From Rhizobiaceae bacterium (GTDB taxonomy: Bacteria > Pseudomonadota > Alphaproteobacteria > Rhizobiales > Rhizobiaceae), in contig JANQMU010000077.1 in assembly GCA_028279875.1 (NCBI GenBank), positions 1 to 64,000 on the forward strand: DNA of 64,000 nucleotides, read 5' to 3'. The notes under the pieces were generated by a model, which was not told where the DNA came from, made no database searches, and worked only from the letters and a program-made list of their open reading frames with translations. Below, one piece after another: positions 8,766-16,550 of the stretch (position 1 is its first letter; each line of letters starts with the position of its first letter). The position numbers and the translations under genes are program-made.

Positions 8766-9862
8766 TCCGGCCGCTGTTGATCGCGATTGTGTCGCTTCTC
8801 CTGGTCGCGCCATCCGGTGCGACCTCGCGCATTAAGGACATTACTTCCCTGAAGAGCGCCAGGCAGAACCAGTTGATCGGCTACGGCCTGGTGATCGGGT
8901 TGCAGGGCACAGGCGACAACCTGCTGAGCGCACCCTTCACCGAACAGTCGCTGCGGGCCATGCTGGAGAATCTCGGCATCGCCACGACCGGTTCGGCAGC
9001 CCGCATCAACAACGTTGCGGCGGTGATCGTGACCGCCGATCTGCCGCCTTTCGCCAGCACCGGATCGCGCATCGACGTCACGGTCTCGTCGATGGGAGAT
9101 GCAACCTCGCTGCGCGGCGGAACGCTGGTGATGACGCCCCTGACGGCGGCCGACGGCCGGGTCTACGCGGTTGCGCAAGGGTCCGTGGTGGTGTCCGGAT
9201 TCTCGGCTGCCGGAGAAGCCGAGACACTGACCCAGGGCGTGACCACTGCGGGCCGCGTTCCCGGCGGCGCGATCATCGAACGCGAGATCCCGCTTCACTT
9301 CAGCCAGAACGCGCAACTGACCTTTCAGTTGCGCAATCCAGACTTCACGACCGCGATCTCGATCGCCGATGCCATCAACACCTATACCGGCCGGCGCTTC
9401 GGTCAGATCATGGCACGTGCCAATGATTCCACCACGGTGCATGTGGAGCGGCCGAAAAACGTGTCGCTGCCGCGTTTCGTCGCCGAGATCGAGCGGCTCG
9501 TCGTCGAGACCGATTCCCCGGCACGCGTCGTCGTCAATGAACGGACCGGGACCATCGTCATGGGACATGATGTCCGCATTTCCAAGGTTGCAGTCAGTTA
9601 CGGGACCCTGACGATCCGTGTCACCGAGTCGCCGATCATTTCCCAGCCGCTGCCCTTCAGCGACGGTGTAACGGCAGTCGAACCGCTGACCGATATCGCC
9701 GCCATGGCCGATGGCGGGCCCGTGGCCATCCTCGACGGACCCAATCTGCAAACTCTGGTTGCAGGTCTCAACAGTATTGGCGTGCGGCCGGACGGAATCA
9801 TCTCCATCCTGCAGGGCATCAAATCGGCCGGCGCCCTGCACGCGGAGCTTGTATTGCAATGA
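8762..9862 (+). CDS. flgI: Flagellar P-ring protein FlgI
   Basis: FlgI forms the peptidoglycan-level P ring around the rod. The 366-residue product has a signal peptide (IRPLLIAIVSLLLVAPSGAT) followed by the family-defining RIKDITSLKSARQNQLIGYG and LVIGLQGTGDN, with full-length C-terminal conservation (LVAGLNSIGVRPDGIISILQ). It starts within the flgA stop and its own stop overlaps the motE start, so it lies in the middle of a tightly packed operon. Confidence 0.97.
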   Translation: MIRPLLIAIVSLLLVAPSGATSRIKDITSLKSARQNQLIGYGLVIGLQGTGDNLLSAPFTEQSLRAMLENLGIATTGSAARINNVAAVIVTADLPPFASTGSRIDVTVSSMGDATSLRGGTLVMTPLTAADGRVYAVAQGSVVVSGFSAAGEAETLTQGVTTAGRVPGGAIIEREIPLHFSQNAQLTFQLRNPDFTTAISIADAINTYTGRRFGQIMARANDSTTVHVERPKNVSLPRFVAEIERLVVETDSPARVVVNERTGTIVMGHDVRISKVAVSYGTLTIRVTESPIISQPLPFSDGVTAVEPLTDIAAMADGGPVAILDGPNLQTLVAGLNSIGVRPDGIISILQGIKSAGALHAELVLQ

Positions 9863-10407
9863 TGAAGAAGCACTCTGCCGGCAACAGGTTTATCCGCTCC
9901 GCGGCCCGGATCGCGCTGTTGGCGATGATGGGACTGGCCCTTGTTCCGATCGGCGAAAGCGCCGCCGAGAAATCTCCCGCGGCCGAAATGAGGAGCGAGA
10001 TATCCGATGAGATCCGTGCGTTCTGCAGCAATATCGCGGATGCGGCGCGCGACCGGCGTTACCTGCTCCAGAAGCAGGAACTGGAAGGGCTTCAGACCGA
10101 TATAGAAAAGCGGATTGCCGAGCTGGAGACCCGCCGCGCCGAATATGAGCGCTGGCTGAACCTGCGCAACGAATTTCTCGAAAAGGCCGAAGACGGGCTG
10201 GTCGACATCTACAAGAACATGCGCGCCGACTCGGCTGCGGAAAAACTGGAACTCGTCAATATCAATGTCGCCGCCGCGATCGTCATGAAGCTCAAGCCGC
10301 GGCTCGCCAGCCAGATTCTCAATGAGATGGACGCCAAGACCGCAGCGAATCTCACCGGCATCATCGCCAGCGCGGCGGACAGTTCCATCCCGAAGGATCC
10401 GTCATGA
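9859..10407 (+). CDS. motE: Periplasmic motility chaperone MotE family protein
   Basis: In Sinorhizobium MotE is described as a periplasmic chaperone needed for folding and stability of MotC. The 182-residue protein has a signal peptide (hydrophobic ARIALLAMMGLALVPIG, cleavage near residue 35), a coiled coil at about 65-115 (QKQELEGLQTDIEKRIAELE) and a conserved C-terminal part (IVMKLKPRLASQILNEMDAK). The latter resembles the MgtE N-terminal-like domain found in this family. It sits between flgI and flgH with 4 bp overlaps on both sides. The client motC is at 18567. Confidence 0.88.
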   Translation: MMKKHSAGNRFIRSAARIALLAMMGLALVPIGESAAEKSPAAEMRSEISDEIRAFCSNIADAARDRRYLLQKQELEGLQTDIEKRIAELETRRAEYERWLNLRNEFLEKAEDGLVDIYKNMRADSAAEKLELVNINVAAAIVMKLKPRLASQILNEMDAKTAANLTGIIASAADSSIPKDPS

Positions 10408-11117
10408 AGATCAGCCTGCTCGCTGTGATTGCACTGCCGCTACTTGCCGGATGCGGCTCCAAGACCCTGACGGATATCGGCCGCGCCCCAGCGATGAGCC
10501 CGGTCGGCAGCGGCCTGCAATATGGCCAGACACCGCAGATGGCGCTTTATCCGAAGGCGCCGCGAAAGGCGGCGAACAGCTACTCGCTGTGGACCGACAC
10601 CCAGACCGATCTGTTCAAGGACGCGCGGGCCATGTCGGTCGGCGACATTCTGACCGTCAACATCGCCATCGATGACAAGGCATCCTTCGACAACAAGACG
10701 GACCGCGACCGCACGAACTCCAGTGGCATCAATGCCGACGGGACCTATTACGGCTCCAGCGGGGTCGGTCCGGCGGCCGGGCTGGGGCTGACATTCGGGT
10801 CGAGCACCAAGACCGAGGGCAAGGGAACCACGGCGCGCTCGGAAAGACTGGAACTGAGGGTGGCCGCGGTCGTCACCGGTATCCTCGACAACGGCAATCT
10901 GGTCATCAGCGGATCACAGGAGGTGCGGGTGAACTACGAGATGCGCATCCTCAATCTGGCGGGCATCGTGCGCCCCCGCGACGTCGATGCCAATAATACG
11001 ATCGCCTATGAGAAGATCGCTGAGGCGCGCGTTTCCTATGGCGGTCGCGGCAGGTTGATGGAGGTCCAGCAGCCGCCTGTCGGCCAGCAGATTATCGACA
11101 TCTTCTCTCCGATTTAG
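10404..11117 (+). CDS. flgH: Flagellar L-ring protein FlgH
   Basis: FlgH is the outer-membrane lipoprotein that forms the L ring. The 237-residue protein begins with a lipoprotein signal ending in the lipobox LAGC (Cys17). It contains family blocks VGDILTVNIAIDDKASFDNK and GNLVISGSQEVRVNYEMRIL, and ends with VGQQIIDIFSPI, the usual FlgH terminus. It overlaps motE by 4 bp. A 115 bp spacer to fliL follows, the largest break in this part of the run. Confidence 0.96.
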   Translation: MKISLLAVIALPLLAGCGSKTLTDIGRAPAMSPVGSGLQYGQTPQMALYPKAPRKAANSYSLWTDTQTDLFKDARAMSVGDILTVNIAIDDKASFDNKTDRDRTNSSGINADGTYYGSSGVGPAAGLGLTFGSSTKTEGKGTTARSERLELRVAAVVTGILDNGNLVISGSQEVRVNYEMRILNLAGIVRPRDVDANNTIAYEKIAEARVSYGGRGRLMEVQQPPVGQQIIDIFSPI

Positions 11118-11232
11118 GGCATGGCGGGTGTGGTAATCGGGTTCGCGTAACAGGGCAGTTTCACGGAGCGTATGGACGATCAAGGGGAATTGAAGACGCT
11201 CGTCGATTAACAGGCATGGTGAGGAAGGTGAC

Positions 11233-11772
11233 ATGACGACACCTGATCCAGACGACAAGAAATCCGGGGACATACCGCTGGCGACCACCATTGCGGTATT
11301 GGCGGTCCTGTCGGCTTTGGGCGCCGGTGGCGGATGGCTTTTGGGCACGACGGCCGGCAGTCTTTCACGCGAACCGAAGCCCCCGCCCGTACAGACCGCG
11401 GCATCCTACACCGAACTGGATGCGGCCGAGAAAGTGAGCAAGGCCGAAGAGGAAGCCAAGCAGACGCGCCTGCAGGAAGATGAAGCGGCGCCGGAAATCG
11501 TCACGCTTTCGCCGATCACCACCAATCTGTCCTTTCCGTCTGATAGCTGGGTGCGGCTCGAAATCGCACTGGTGTTCAAGGACGAGGTCGATTTGAACCT
11601 CGCCGAGGCCATTCACCAGGACCTGCTTTCCTATATGCGAACCGTGTCGCTTCAGCAGATCGAAGGGGCCCGCGGGTTCCAGCACCTGCGCGATGATCTT
11701 TCCGAGCGGGCGACCATCCGCTCCGAAGGACGCGTTTCCAATCTCCTGTTCCGGACCTTTCTGATCGAATGA
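11233..11772 (+). CDS. fliL: Flagellar basal body-associated protein FliL
   Basis: FliL is a single-pass inner-membrane protein around the stators that supports motor torque. The 179-residue product has a short cytoplasmic N-terminus, one membrane helix (TIAVLAVLSALGAGGGWLLG, about residues 19-38), a charged periplasmic linker and the C-terminal FliL domain (WVRLEIALVFKD; EGRVSNLLFRTFLIE). GAGGAAGG gives a good ribosome-binding site before the ATG. It overlaps fliP by 4 bp. A second FliL-like protein is encoded at 32463. Confidence 0.92.
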   Translation: MTTPDPDDKKSGDIPLATTIAVLAVLSALGAGGGWLLGTTAGSLSREPKPPPVQTAASYTELDAAEKVSKAEEEAKQTRLQEDEAAPEIVTLSPITTNLSFPSDSWVRLEIALVFKDEVDLNLAEAIHQDLLSYMRTVSLQQIEGARGFQHLRDDLSERATIRSEGRVSNLLFRTFLIE

Positions 11773-12506
11773 TACGATTGACACTCGCAATAATCGCCAT
11801 GATGGCGATGAGCATCGCCGCTGCGGCGCAGGAAACAGCGCCGGCATTGCTCAGCCAGCCCGTCGATGGCTCGGTGGCAAGCTGGATCATCCGCACCTTC
11901 GGCGTCCTGACCGTGTTGTCGGTTGCGCCCGGAATCCTGATCATGGTGACCAGCTTCCCGCGCTTCGTGATCGCCTTTGCCATATTGCGGGCCGGCATGG
12001 GCCTGCAGACCACCCCGGCCAATCTCATTCTGGTCAGTCTCGCGGTGTTCATGACGTTTTACGTCATGTCTCCGACCTTCGACAGGGCATGGGAGAACGG
12101 CATACAGCCGCTGATCGACAACCAGATCAGCGAGGCGGAAGCGTTTGAGCGGGTCAGTGACCCGTTTCGCGATTTCATGCTGGCCAATACCCGCGACAAG
12201 GATCTCAATCTGTTTATCGATCTTGCCGCCGAACGCGGCCAGGAGATCTCCAGCGACGGCGAGATCGATTTGCGGGTCCTGATACCGTCCTTCATGATCT
12301 CCGAGATCCGCCGCGGCTTCGAAATCGGCTTTCTCGTCGTGCTGCCGTTCCTGGTCATCGATCTGGTGGTGGCGACGATCACCATGTCGATGGGCATGAT
12401 GATGCTGCCGCCGACGGCGATTTCGCTGCCGTTCAAGATTCTCTTCTTCGTCCTGATCGATGGCTGGAACCTGCTGGTCGGCAGTCTGGTCCGCTCATTT
12501 GTCTAG
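11769..12506 (+). CDS. fliP: Flagellar export gate protein FliP
   Basis: FliP is the core subunit of the FliPQR export gate. The 245-residue product has a cleavable-type N-terminal signal (TLAIIAMMAMSIAAAAQ), typical of FliP. Four membrane helices follow, with ITSFPRFVIAFAILRAGMG-like sequence (MVTSFPRFVIAFAILRAGMG), the block PSFMISEIRRGFEIGFLVVL, and MGMMMLPPTAISLPFKILFF. It is the last gene of the run before the flagellins. Its partners fliQ and fliR are 15-18 kb downstream. Confidence 0.97.
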   Translation: MIRLTLAIIAMMAMSIAAAAQETAPALLSQPVDGSVASWIIRTFGVLTVLSVAPGILIMVTSFPRFVIAFAILRAGMGLQTTPANLILVSLAVFMTFYVMSPTFDRAWENGIQPLIDNQISEAEAFERVSDPFRDFMLANTRDKDLNLFIDLAAERGQEISSDGEIDLRVLIPSFMISEIRRGFEIGFLVVLPFLVIDLVVATITMSMGMMMLPPTAISLPFKILFFVLIDGWNLLVGSLVRSFV

Positions 12507-12522
12507 AGCTTGACTGCCACCG

Positions 12523-12539
12523 TTAAGGCCTTGTTTACC
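12523..12539 (+). promoter_or_regulatory. CtrA-like box upstream of flagellin 1
   Basis: The sequence is TTAA-N7-TTTACC, one mismatch from the CtrA full site TTAA-N7-TTAA(C). It lies 203 bp before the flagellin 1 start. The flagellin 2 and 3 upstream regions carry perfect versions, which raises confidence in this one. Binding is inferred from the consensus only. Confidence 0.4.
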
Positions 12540-12663
12540 ATAGACTTGCGAAGCCCTTACACGTTCGCCGTGCATAGTCCGATATTAGGCATTTCGTAAC
12601 CGGCGGCTGCGATTGTCGCTCTGCATGACGGCAAAAGCTTTCGACTAAATGTTGGGCGCTGGA

Positions 12664-12741
12664 GGGCATGACGCCAAACCGCCATCACCGGAATTCTAGC
12701 CCGGTATGTCCCTTCTGTAATGCGTATTCGGGGACACATAG
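12664..12741 (+). promoter_or_regulatory. Conserved flagellin 5' leader with stem-loop (copy 1)
   Basis: This leader is shared with the two other flagellin genes at nearly constant spacing. It has a GGCATGA block, then a predicted stem ACCGG (12687-12691) / CCGGT (12701-12705) with a 9-nt loop, then ATGTCCC, ending 30 nt before the start codon. The three copies differ in the stem base pairs in a compensatory way (see findings). FlbT, encoded at 27118, is known in Caulobacter and Sinorhizobium relatives to act on flagellin mRNA leaders, so this may be its target. Confidence 0.6.
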
Positions 12742-13707
12742 ATGACCAGCATTAACACCAATACCGCCGCAATGGCGGCACTCCAGACCCTTCGTGGCAT
12801 CAATGCGGGCATGGAAACGACACAGGCTCGTATTTCATCCGGCCTGAAGGTCGAGAACGCATCCGACAATGCCGCCTATTGGTCCATTGCCACCACCATG
12901 CGTTCCGACAACAAATCGCTTGGCACCGTCAAGGACGCCCTTGGCCTGGGTGCCGCGAAAACGGACATTGCCTATACCGGCATGAACAGCGCCATCGAGG
13001 TGGTGGATGAAATCAAGAGGAAGCTCGTTGCCGCCGCCGAACCCGGCGTCGACAAAACGAAGATTGACTCCGAACTGTCGGAATTGAAGAACCAGCTCGT
13101 ATCCATCACGGAGTCGGCCTCCTTCTCTGGCGAAAACTGGCTGTATCACACTGCGACGGCAGCGGCCGGAACCGCTTCGATCATCGGTTCCTTCAACCGC
13201 TCGGCAGCCGGCAACGTCTCGACGACGACCCTTGATATCGATGTCAATGCCACCACCCTGATCGACACCGAGGATGCTGGCCGCGGTATCCTGACCCAGG
13301 ATATCGATGCCGACCAGTTGCTCGATGCGCCGACGGCGACACCGGACAACTACTTCCTGATCGATGCCGGCTCGACGACGGCTGCGACCGGTACCGAAGT
13401 CTCGCTCTCCGCCACGACAACCGACGCACAGGTCGAGGCGATGATCCGGGTGGTCGACTCGATCATGACCAGCCTGACGGACGCGGCCGCTGATCTTGGT
13501 GCCGTGAACTCACGGATCAACATGCAGGACAAGTTCGTGTCGAGCCTGATGGACGCCATCGACAAGGGTGTTGGCCGTCTGGTGGACGCCGATATGAGCG
13601 AGGAATCGACCCGTCTGACAGCGCTGCAGACGCAGCAGCAGCTCGGCATTCAGGCGCTGTCGATCGCCAACTCCAACTCCCAGAGCATCCTGGCGCTCTT
13701 CCGGTAA
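12742..13707 (+). CDS. Flagellin (copy 1)
   Basis: This is a filament subunit of 321 residues. It has the conserved N-terminal D0/D1 region (MTSINTNTAAMAALQTLRGI, ISSGLKVENASDNAAYWSIA) and C-terminal D0 (RLTALQTQQQLGIQALSIAN, ending ILALFR). The variable middle is short and Thr/Ala-rich, as in rhizobial flagellins. It is the first of three tandem paralogues that are largely identical to one another. It has its own leader and is followed by a strong intrinsic terminator. Export is by the flagellar type III system, so there is no signal peptide. Confidence 0.97.
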   Translation: MTSINTNTAAMAALQTLRGINAGMETTQARISSGLKVENASDNAAYWSIATTMRSDNKSLGTVKDALGLGAAKTDIAYTGMNSAIEVVDEIKRKLVAAAEPGVDKTKIDSELSELKNQLVSITESASFSGENWLYHTATAAAGTASIIGSFNRSAAGNVSTTTLDIDVNATTLIDTEDAGRGILTQDIDADQLLDAPTATPDNYFLIDAGSTTAATGTEVSLSATTTDAQVEAMIRVVDSIMTSLTDAAADLGAVNSRINMQDKFVSSLMDAIDKGVGRLVDADMSEESTRLTALQTQQQLGIQALSIANSNSQSILALFR

Positions 13708-13743
13708 GAGCGACCGGCATATCCCTCAGCTAGACCTCCAGGC

Positions 13744-13777
13744 GGGGCGGTCCGATCGGACCGCCCCGTTTTCTTTT
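13744..13777 (+). terminator. Intrinsic terminator after flagellin 1
   Basis: A perfect 24-nt palindrome (arms GGGGCGGTCC and GGACCGCCCC around GATC) at 13744-13767 is followed by GTTTTCTTTT. It lies 36 bp after the stop codon and is a textbook Rho-independent terminator, so flagellin 1 is probably a monocistronic unit. Confidence 0.92.
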
Positions 13778-13917
13778 GGGATCCTCGCGCATTTTTTTCG
13801 AAAAGAAATGCGCTTGCGCAAAGATGGCCTCCCGTAAATCGGACGCGGTCTTTGTGCCTCGCTGAAAGCGCGATGCCCGGAATAGTGGGATTCTTGCCCG
13901 CCAGCCGTTCGACAATC

Positions 13918-13949
13918 TTAACAAGAGTTTAATCTTAACAAGAAATTAA
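13918..13949 (+). promoter_or_regulatory. Two tandem perfect CtrA-type boxes upstream of flagellin 2
   Basis: TTAA-N7-TTAA occurs twice, at 13918-13932 and 13935-13949, inside a 13-bp direct repeat (AATCTTAACAAGA, period 17). Both match the CtrA full-site consensus exactly. They lie about 200 bp before the start codon. In Caulobacter CtrA activates early flagellar genes; whether it acts on flagellins here is inference. Confidence 0.55.
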
Positions 13950-14070
13950 TTATTGAAAACAAGAGGTTATGTCGGTTTTGTTCAGTATTGATTAACCTTA
14001 ATATAGTGTTGTGTTGTCATCGAATGACGGACCGGGTTTTGACCTTGTTTCAAGGGTAAGCCGTAGGTGA

Positions 14071-14147
14071 GCATGATGCGACACCGTCGTTGCCGGTATC
14101 TGACTCCGGCATGTCCCTTCAAGTAGACTGTCAAAAGGGGCAGACAA
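14071..14147 (+). promoter_or_regulatory. Conserved flagellin 5' leader with stem-loop (copy 2)
   Basis: Same layout as copy 1: a GCATGATG block at 14071, stem GCCGG (14092-14096) / CCGGC (14106-14110) with a 9-nt loop, then ATGTCCCTTC. The closing pair is G-C here instead of A-T in copy 1, so pairing is kept while the sequence changes. The distance from GCATGA to the start codon is 77 nt, against 76 and 77 in the other copies. Confidence 0.6.
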
Positions 14148-15113
14148 ATGACAAGCATTATGACCAACACCGCCGCCATGGCGGCGCTGCAAACCCTGCG
14201 GACCATCAATTCGGACCTGGAAATGACTCAGGCGCGCATCTCATCCGGATTCCGGGTTGAGTCCGCTTCCGACAATGCGGCCTACTGGTCCATTGCAACC
14301 ACCATGCGCTCGGACAACAAGGCGCTGTCCACGGTCAGCGACGCGCTCGGTCTTGGCGCCGCAAAGGTTGACGTCGCCTATACCGGTATGAACAGCGCCA
14401 TCGAAGTGGTTGACGAAATCAAGTCGAAACTCGTCGCCGCGCGGGAGCCCGGCGTCGACAAGGACAAGATCAACTCCGAACTGACGGAACTGAAGAACCA
14501 GCTCGTGTCCATCACCGAGTCGGCATCCTTCAGCGGCGAGAACTGGCTCTTCCACACCGCCACCGCGGCGGCCGGCGCGGCATCGATCGTCGGATCATTC
14601 AACCGGTCGGCGGCCGGCAACGTCTCCATCGCCACATTGGATGTCGACATATCCACCACGATCCTGATCGATACGGAGGATGCGAACCGCGGAATCCTGA
14701 CAACGGATATCGATGCCGACCAGTTGCTCGATGCGCCGACGGCGACGCCCGCCAACTACTTCCTGATCGACGCCGGCTCGACCACGGCGGCAACCGGCAC
14801 GGAGATTGCACTGTCGGCAACCACCACCGATGCGGTCGTCGAGGAGATGATCCGGGTCGTCGATTCGATCATGACCACGCTGACCGACTCGGCCTCCGAT
14901 CTCGGCGCGATCAACAGCCGCGTCGGGATGCAGGAAACATTCGTGTCCAACCTGATGGACTCGATCAACAAGGGCGTGGGCCGACTGGTCGATGCCGATA
15001 TGAGCGAGGAATCGACGCGGTTGACGGCGCTTCAGACCCAGCAGCAACTGGGCATCCAGGCCCTGTCCATCGCCAATTCCAGCTCGCAGAACATCCTGTC
15101 GCTCTTCCGATAG
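14148..15113 (+). CDS. Flagellin (copy 2)
   Basis: This 321-residue flagellin has the same D0/D1 architecture as copy 1 (MTSIMTNTAAMAALQTLRTI at the start; ALQTQQQLGIQALSIANSSS near the end, terminating ILSLFR). Most differences from copy 1 are conservative and scattered, which suggests ancient tandem duplication with continued gene conversion. Translation starts after GGGGCAGACAA. Two CtrA-like boxes precede it and its own hairpin terminator follows. It may encode the major or a minor filament subunit; the sequence does not say which. Confidence 0.97.
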   Translation: MTSIMTNTAAMAALQTLRTINSDLEMTQARISSGFRVESASDNAAYWSIATTMRSDNKALSTVSDALGLGAAKVDVAYTGMNSAIEVVDEIKSKLVAAREPGVDKDKINSELTELKNQLVSITESASFSGENWLFHTATAAAGAASIVGSFNRSAAGNVSIATLDVDISTTILIDTEDANRGILTTDIDADQLLDAPTATPANYFLIDAGSTTAATGTEIALSATTTDAVVEEMIRVVDSIMTTLTDSASDLGAINSRVGMQETFVSNLMDSINKGVGRLVDADMSEESTRLTALQTQQQLGIQALSIANSSSQNILSLFR

Positions 15114-15164
15114 CGATCGGCGGCCGGTTTCCGCACCTGAACGCCGGCCGGATCTGATGAGTAC

Positions 15165-15188
15165 ATCGCCGGGGTCAGACCCGGCGAT
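15165..15188 (+). repeat. Perfect stem-loop after flagellin 2
   Basis: ATCGCCGGG (15165-15173) and CCCGGCGAT (15180-15188) form a 9-bp stem with a 6-nt loop, 51 bp after the flagellin 2 stop. There is no T-run, so it is not a terminator by itself. It may protect the mRNA 3' end ahead of the terminator at 15206. Confidence 0.5.
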
Positions 15189-15205
15189 CGACCAAACAAA
15201 ACAGA

Positions 15206-15236
15206 TGCCGTGTCACCCGGTTGGCGCGGCATTTTT
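15206..15236 (+). terminator. Intrinsic terminator after flagellin 2
   Basis: TGCCG...CGGCA arms extended by G-U pairs (15206-15231) are immediately followed by TTTTT. It is 92 bp downstream of the flagellin 2 stop and 25 bp after another perfect stem-loop. The stem is weaker than the flagellin 1 terminator but the arrangement is classical. Confidence 0.75.
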
Positions 15237-15308
15237 CCTTTGAAATCAGTAATTTACCAGACGGTCGTTTACGAATTGGTGACGAAATTTAACGCCTTGC
15301 TAACGGGG

Positions 15309-15325
15309 TTAAGAGTCTGTTAACC
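15309..15325 (+). promoter_or_regulatory. Perfect CtrA-type box upstream of flagellin 3
   Basis: TTAA-GAGTCTG-TTAACC matches the CtrA full site and includes the extra CC seen in strong sites. A second near-match (TTAA-N7-CTAAC) lies at 15289-15304. The site is about 140 bp before the flagellin 3 start. Confidence 0.55.
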
Positions 15326-15389
15326 ATACATTCGGTATTCCTGATGCCCGAATGGTGGGTTGACCCTGTCTAAAAACCGCGGTCAGCGA

Positions 15390-15466
15390 GCATGATGCAC
15401 AGCCACCGTTGCCGGTGATTTCAGCCCGGTATGTCCCGCATGATTTCTGTCGACAGGGGCAGCCAC
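15390..15466 (+). promoter_or_regulatory. Conserved flagellin 5' leader with stem-loop (copy 3)
   Basis: GCATGATGC at 15390, stem GCCGG (15411-15415) / CCGGT (15426-15430) with a 10-nt loop and a closing G-U pair, then ATGTCCC. It lies 77 nt before the start codon, as in copy 2. An ATG at 15431 inside this leader is in frame with the flagellin, but the leader alignment and the MTSIMTN start show that 15467 is the real start. Confidence 0.6.
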
Positions 15467-16435
15467 ATGACCAGCATTATGACCAACGCCGCCGCCATGG
15501 CAGCACTGCAGACACTCCGCGGCATCAACACGGACCTCGAGATGGTGCAGGCGCGCATCTCCTCGGGCTTCCGGGTGGCGACGGCGGGTGACAATGCGGC
15601 ATATTGGTCGATTGCCACCACCATGCGCTCCGACAACAAGGCCCTGTCCACCGTCAGCGACGCGCTGGGCCTCGGTGCTTCGAAAGTCGACCTTGCCTAT
15701 ACCGGCATGAACAGCGCCATCGAGGTGGTGACGGAGGCGAAGGCCAAGCTGGTGGCCGCGCGCGAGCCCGGCGTCGACAAGACCAAGATCGACAAGGAAC
15801 TGGACCAGCTCAAGAGCCAGTTGATGTCGGTCGCCGAATCGGCATCCTTCAGCGGCGAGAACTGGTTGTACAACGCTACCACCGGCGGTGCGGGGACCCG
15901 CTCCATCGTCGGCTCCTTCAACCGCTCGACCGCCGGCAATGTCTCGGTCGCCACCCTCGACATCGATGTCAGCCAGACCATCCTGATCGATACGGACAAT
16001 GCGGCGGGCGGCATCCTGACCAAGGATATCAATGCCGATGATCTGCTCGAAACGCCGACCACGGTGGCCGACAACTGGTTCCTGATTGATGCCAGCTCGA
16101 CGACGGCGGCGACCGGCCAGGAGATAACCTTGACGGCAACGACGACGGATGCGCAGGTCGATGCGATGATCCGGGTGGTCGATTCGATTTTGACACAATT
16201 GACCGATGCGGCGTCCAATCTTGGCGCGATCAACAAGCGTGTCGAGATGCAGGAGAATTTCGTCAGCAATCTCATGGATTCGATCAACAAGGGTGTCGGC
16301 CGGCTCGTCGACGCCGATATGAACGAGGAATCGACCCGGTTGCAGGCCCTTCAGACGCAACAGCAACTGGGGATACAGTCGCTCTCCATCGCCAATGCCA
16401 ATCCGCAGAACATCCTGACACTGTTCCAGCGATAG
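15467..16435 (+). CDS. Flagellin (copy 3)
   Basis: This 322-residue flagellin is the most divergent of the three (VATAGDNAAYWSIATTMRSD; ends NILTLFQR) but has the same D0/D1 architecture and short variable region. The start at 15467 follows GGGGCAGCCAC and matches the MTSIMTN start of the paralogue; an in-frame ATG 36 bp upstream lies in the conserved leader and is rejected. No clear intrinsic terminator follows; only a short GCGGT/ACCGC hairpin is present at 16471. Confidence 0.97.
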   Translation: MTSIMTNAAAMAALQTLRGINTDLEMVQARISSGFRVATAGDNAAYWSIATTMRSDNKALSTVSDALGLGASKVDLAYTGMNSAIEVVTEAKAKLVAAREPGVDKTKIDKELDQLKSQLMSVAESASFSGENWLYNATTGGAGTRSIVGSFNRSTAGNVSVATLDIDVSQTILIDTDNAAGGILTKDINADDLLETPTTVADNWFLIDASSTTAATGQEITLTATTTDAQVDAMIRVVDSILTQLTDAASNLGAINKRVEMQENFVSNLMDSINKGVGRLVDADMNEESTRLQALQTQQQLGIQSLSIANANPQNILTLFQR

Positions 16436-16518
16436 GGCGGCGTGACGCCTGACGCTGTTCGGCGCGCCGCGCGGTAAACCGCTCTAGCAAGGCGCTGCGG
16501 CGGGCCGGACCATCATTT

Positions 16519-16550
16519 TCGCACAAGTTTCGCTTTTTAAGGTTTGCGCA
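16519..16550. repeat. Dispersed intergenic repeat (copy 1)
   Basis: A 32 bp stretch starting TCGCACAAGTTTCGC and ending TTTGCGCA matches 28256-28287 at about 24 of 32 positions, and both copies lie near a CTAGAGCGG motif. It is non-coding, downstream of the third flagellin. It resembles the small dispersed intergenic elements seen in Rhizobiales genomes, but the family cannot be named from two copies. Confidence 0.35.

Larger units (their letters stand above)
13708..14147. other. 440 bp intergenic region flagellin 1-2: terminator, AT-rich promoter, leader
   Basis: No gene is visible. From left to right it holds the flagellin 1 terminator, about 130 bp without recognisable signals, and an AT-rich stretch with two CtrA-like boxes (13918-13949). 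A TTAACCTTAA half-site near 13992, a TTGACC that could be a -35 element near 14040 and the conserved flagellin leader (14071 onward) follow. Confidence 0.7.
15114..15466. other. 353 bp intergenic region flagellin 2-3: hairpins, CtrA-like boxes, leader
   Basis: No gene is visible. The stretch contains the stem-loop at 15165, the terminator at 15206, and two CtrA-like boxes: 15289-15304 with one mismatch and 15309-15325 perfect. A TTGACC near 15360 and the flagellin leader from 15390 onward follow. Confidence 0.7.

Noticed and set aside
13708..14147. Possible small RNA gene between flagellins 1 and 2
   Set aside because: The hairpin there is fully explained as the flagellin 1 terminator and the rest as promoter plus leader; no separate promoter-terminator pair is visible.
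15431..15466. In-frame ATG upstream of flagellin 3
   Set aside because: It is part of the conserved flagellin leader (the ATG of ATGTCCC) seen in all three genes; flagellins start MTSI.
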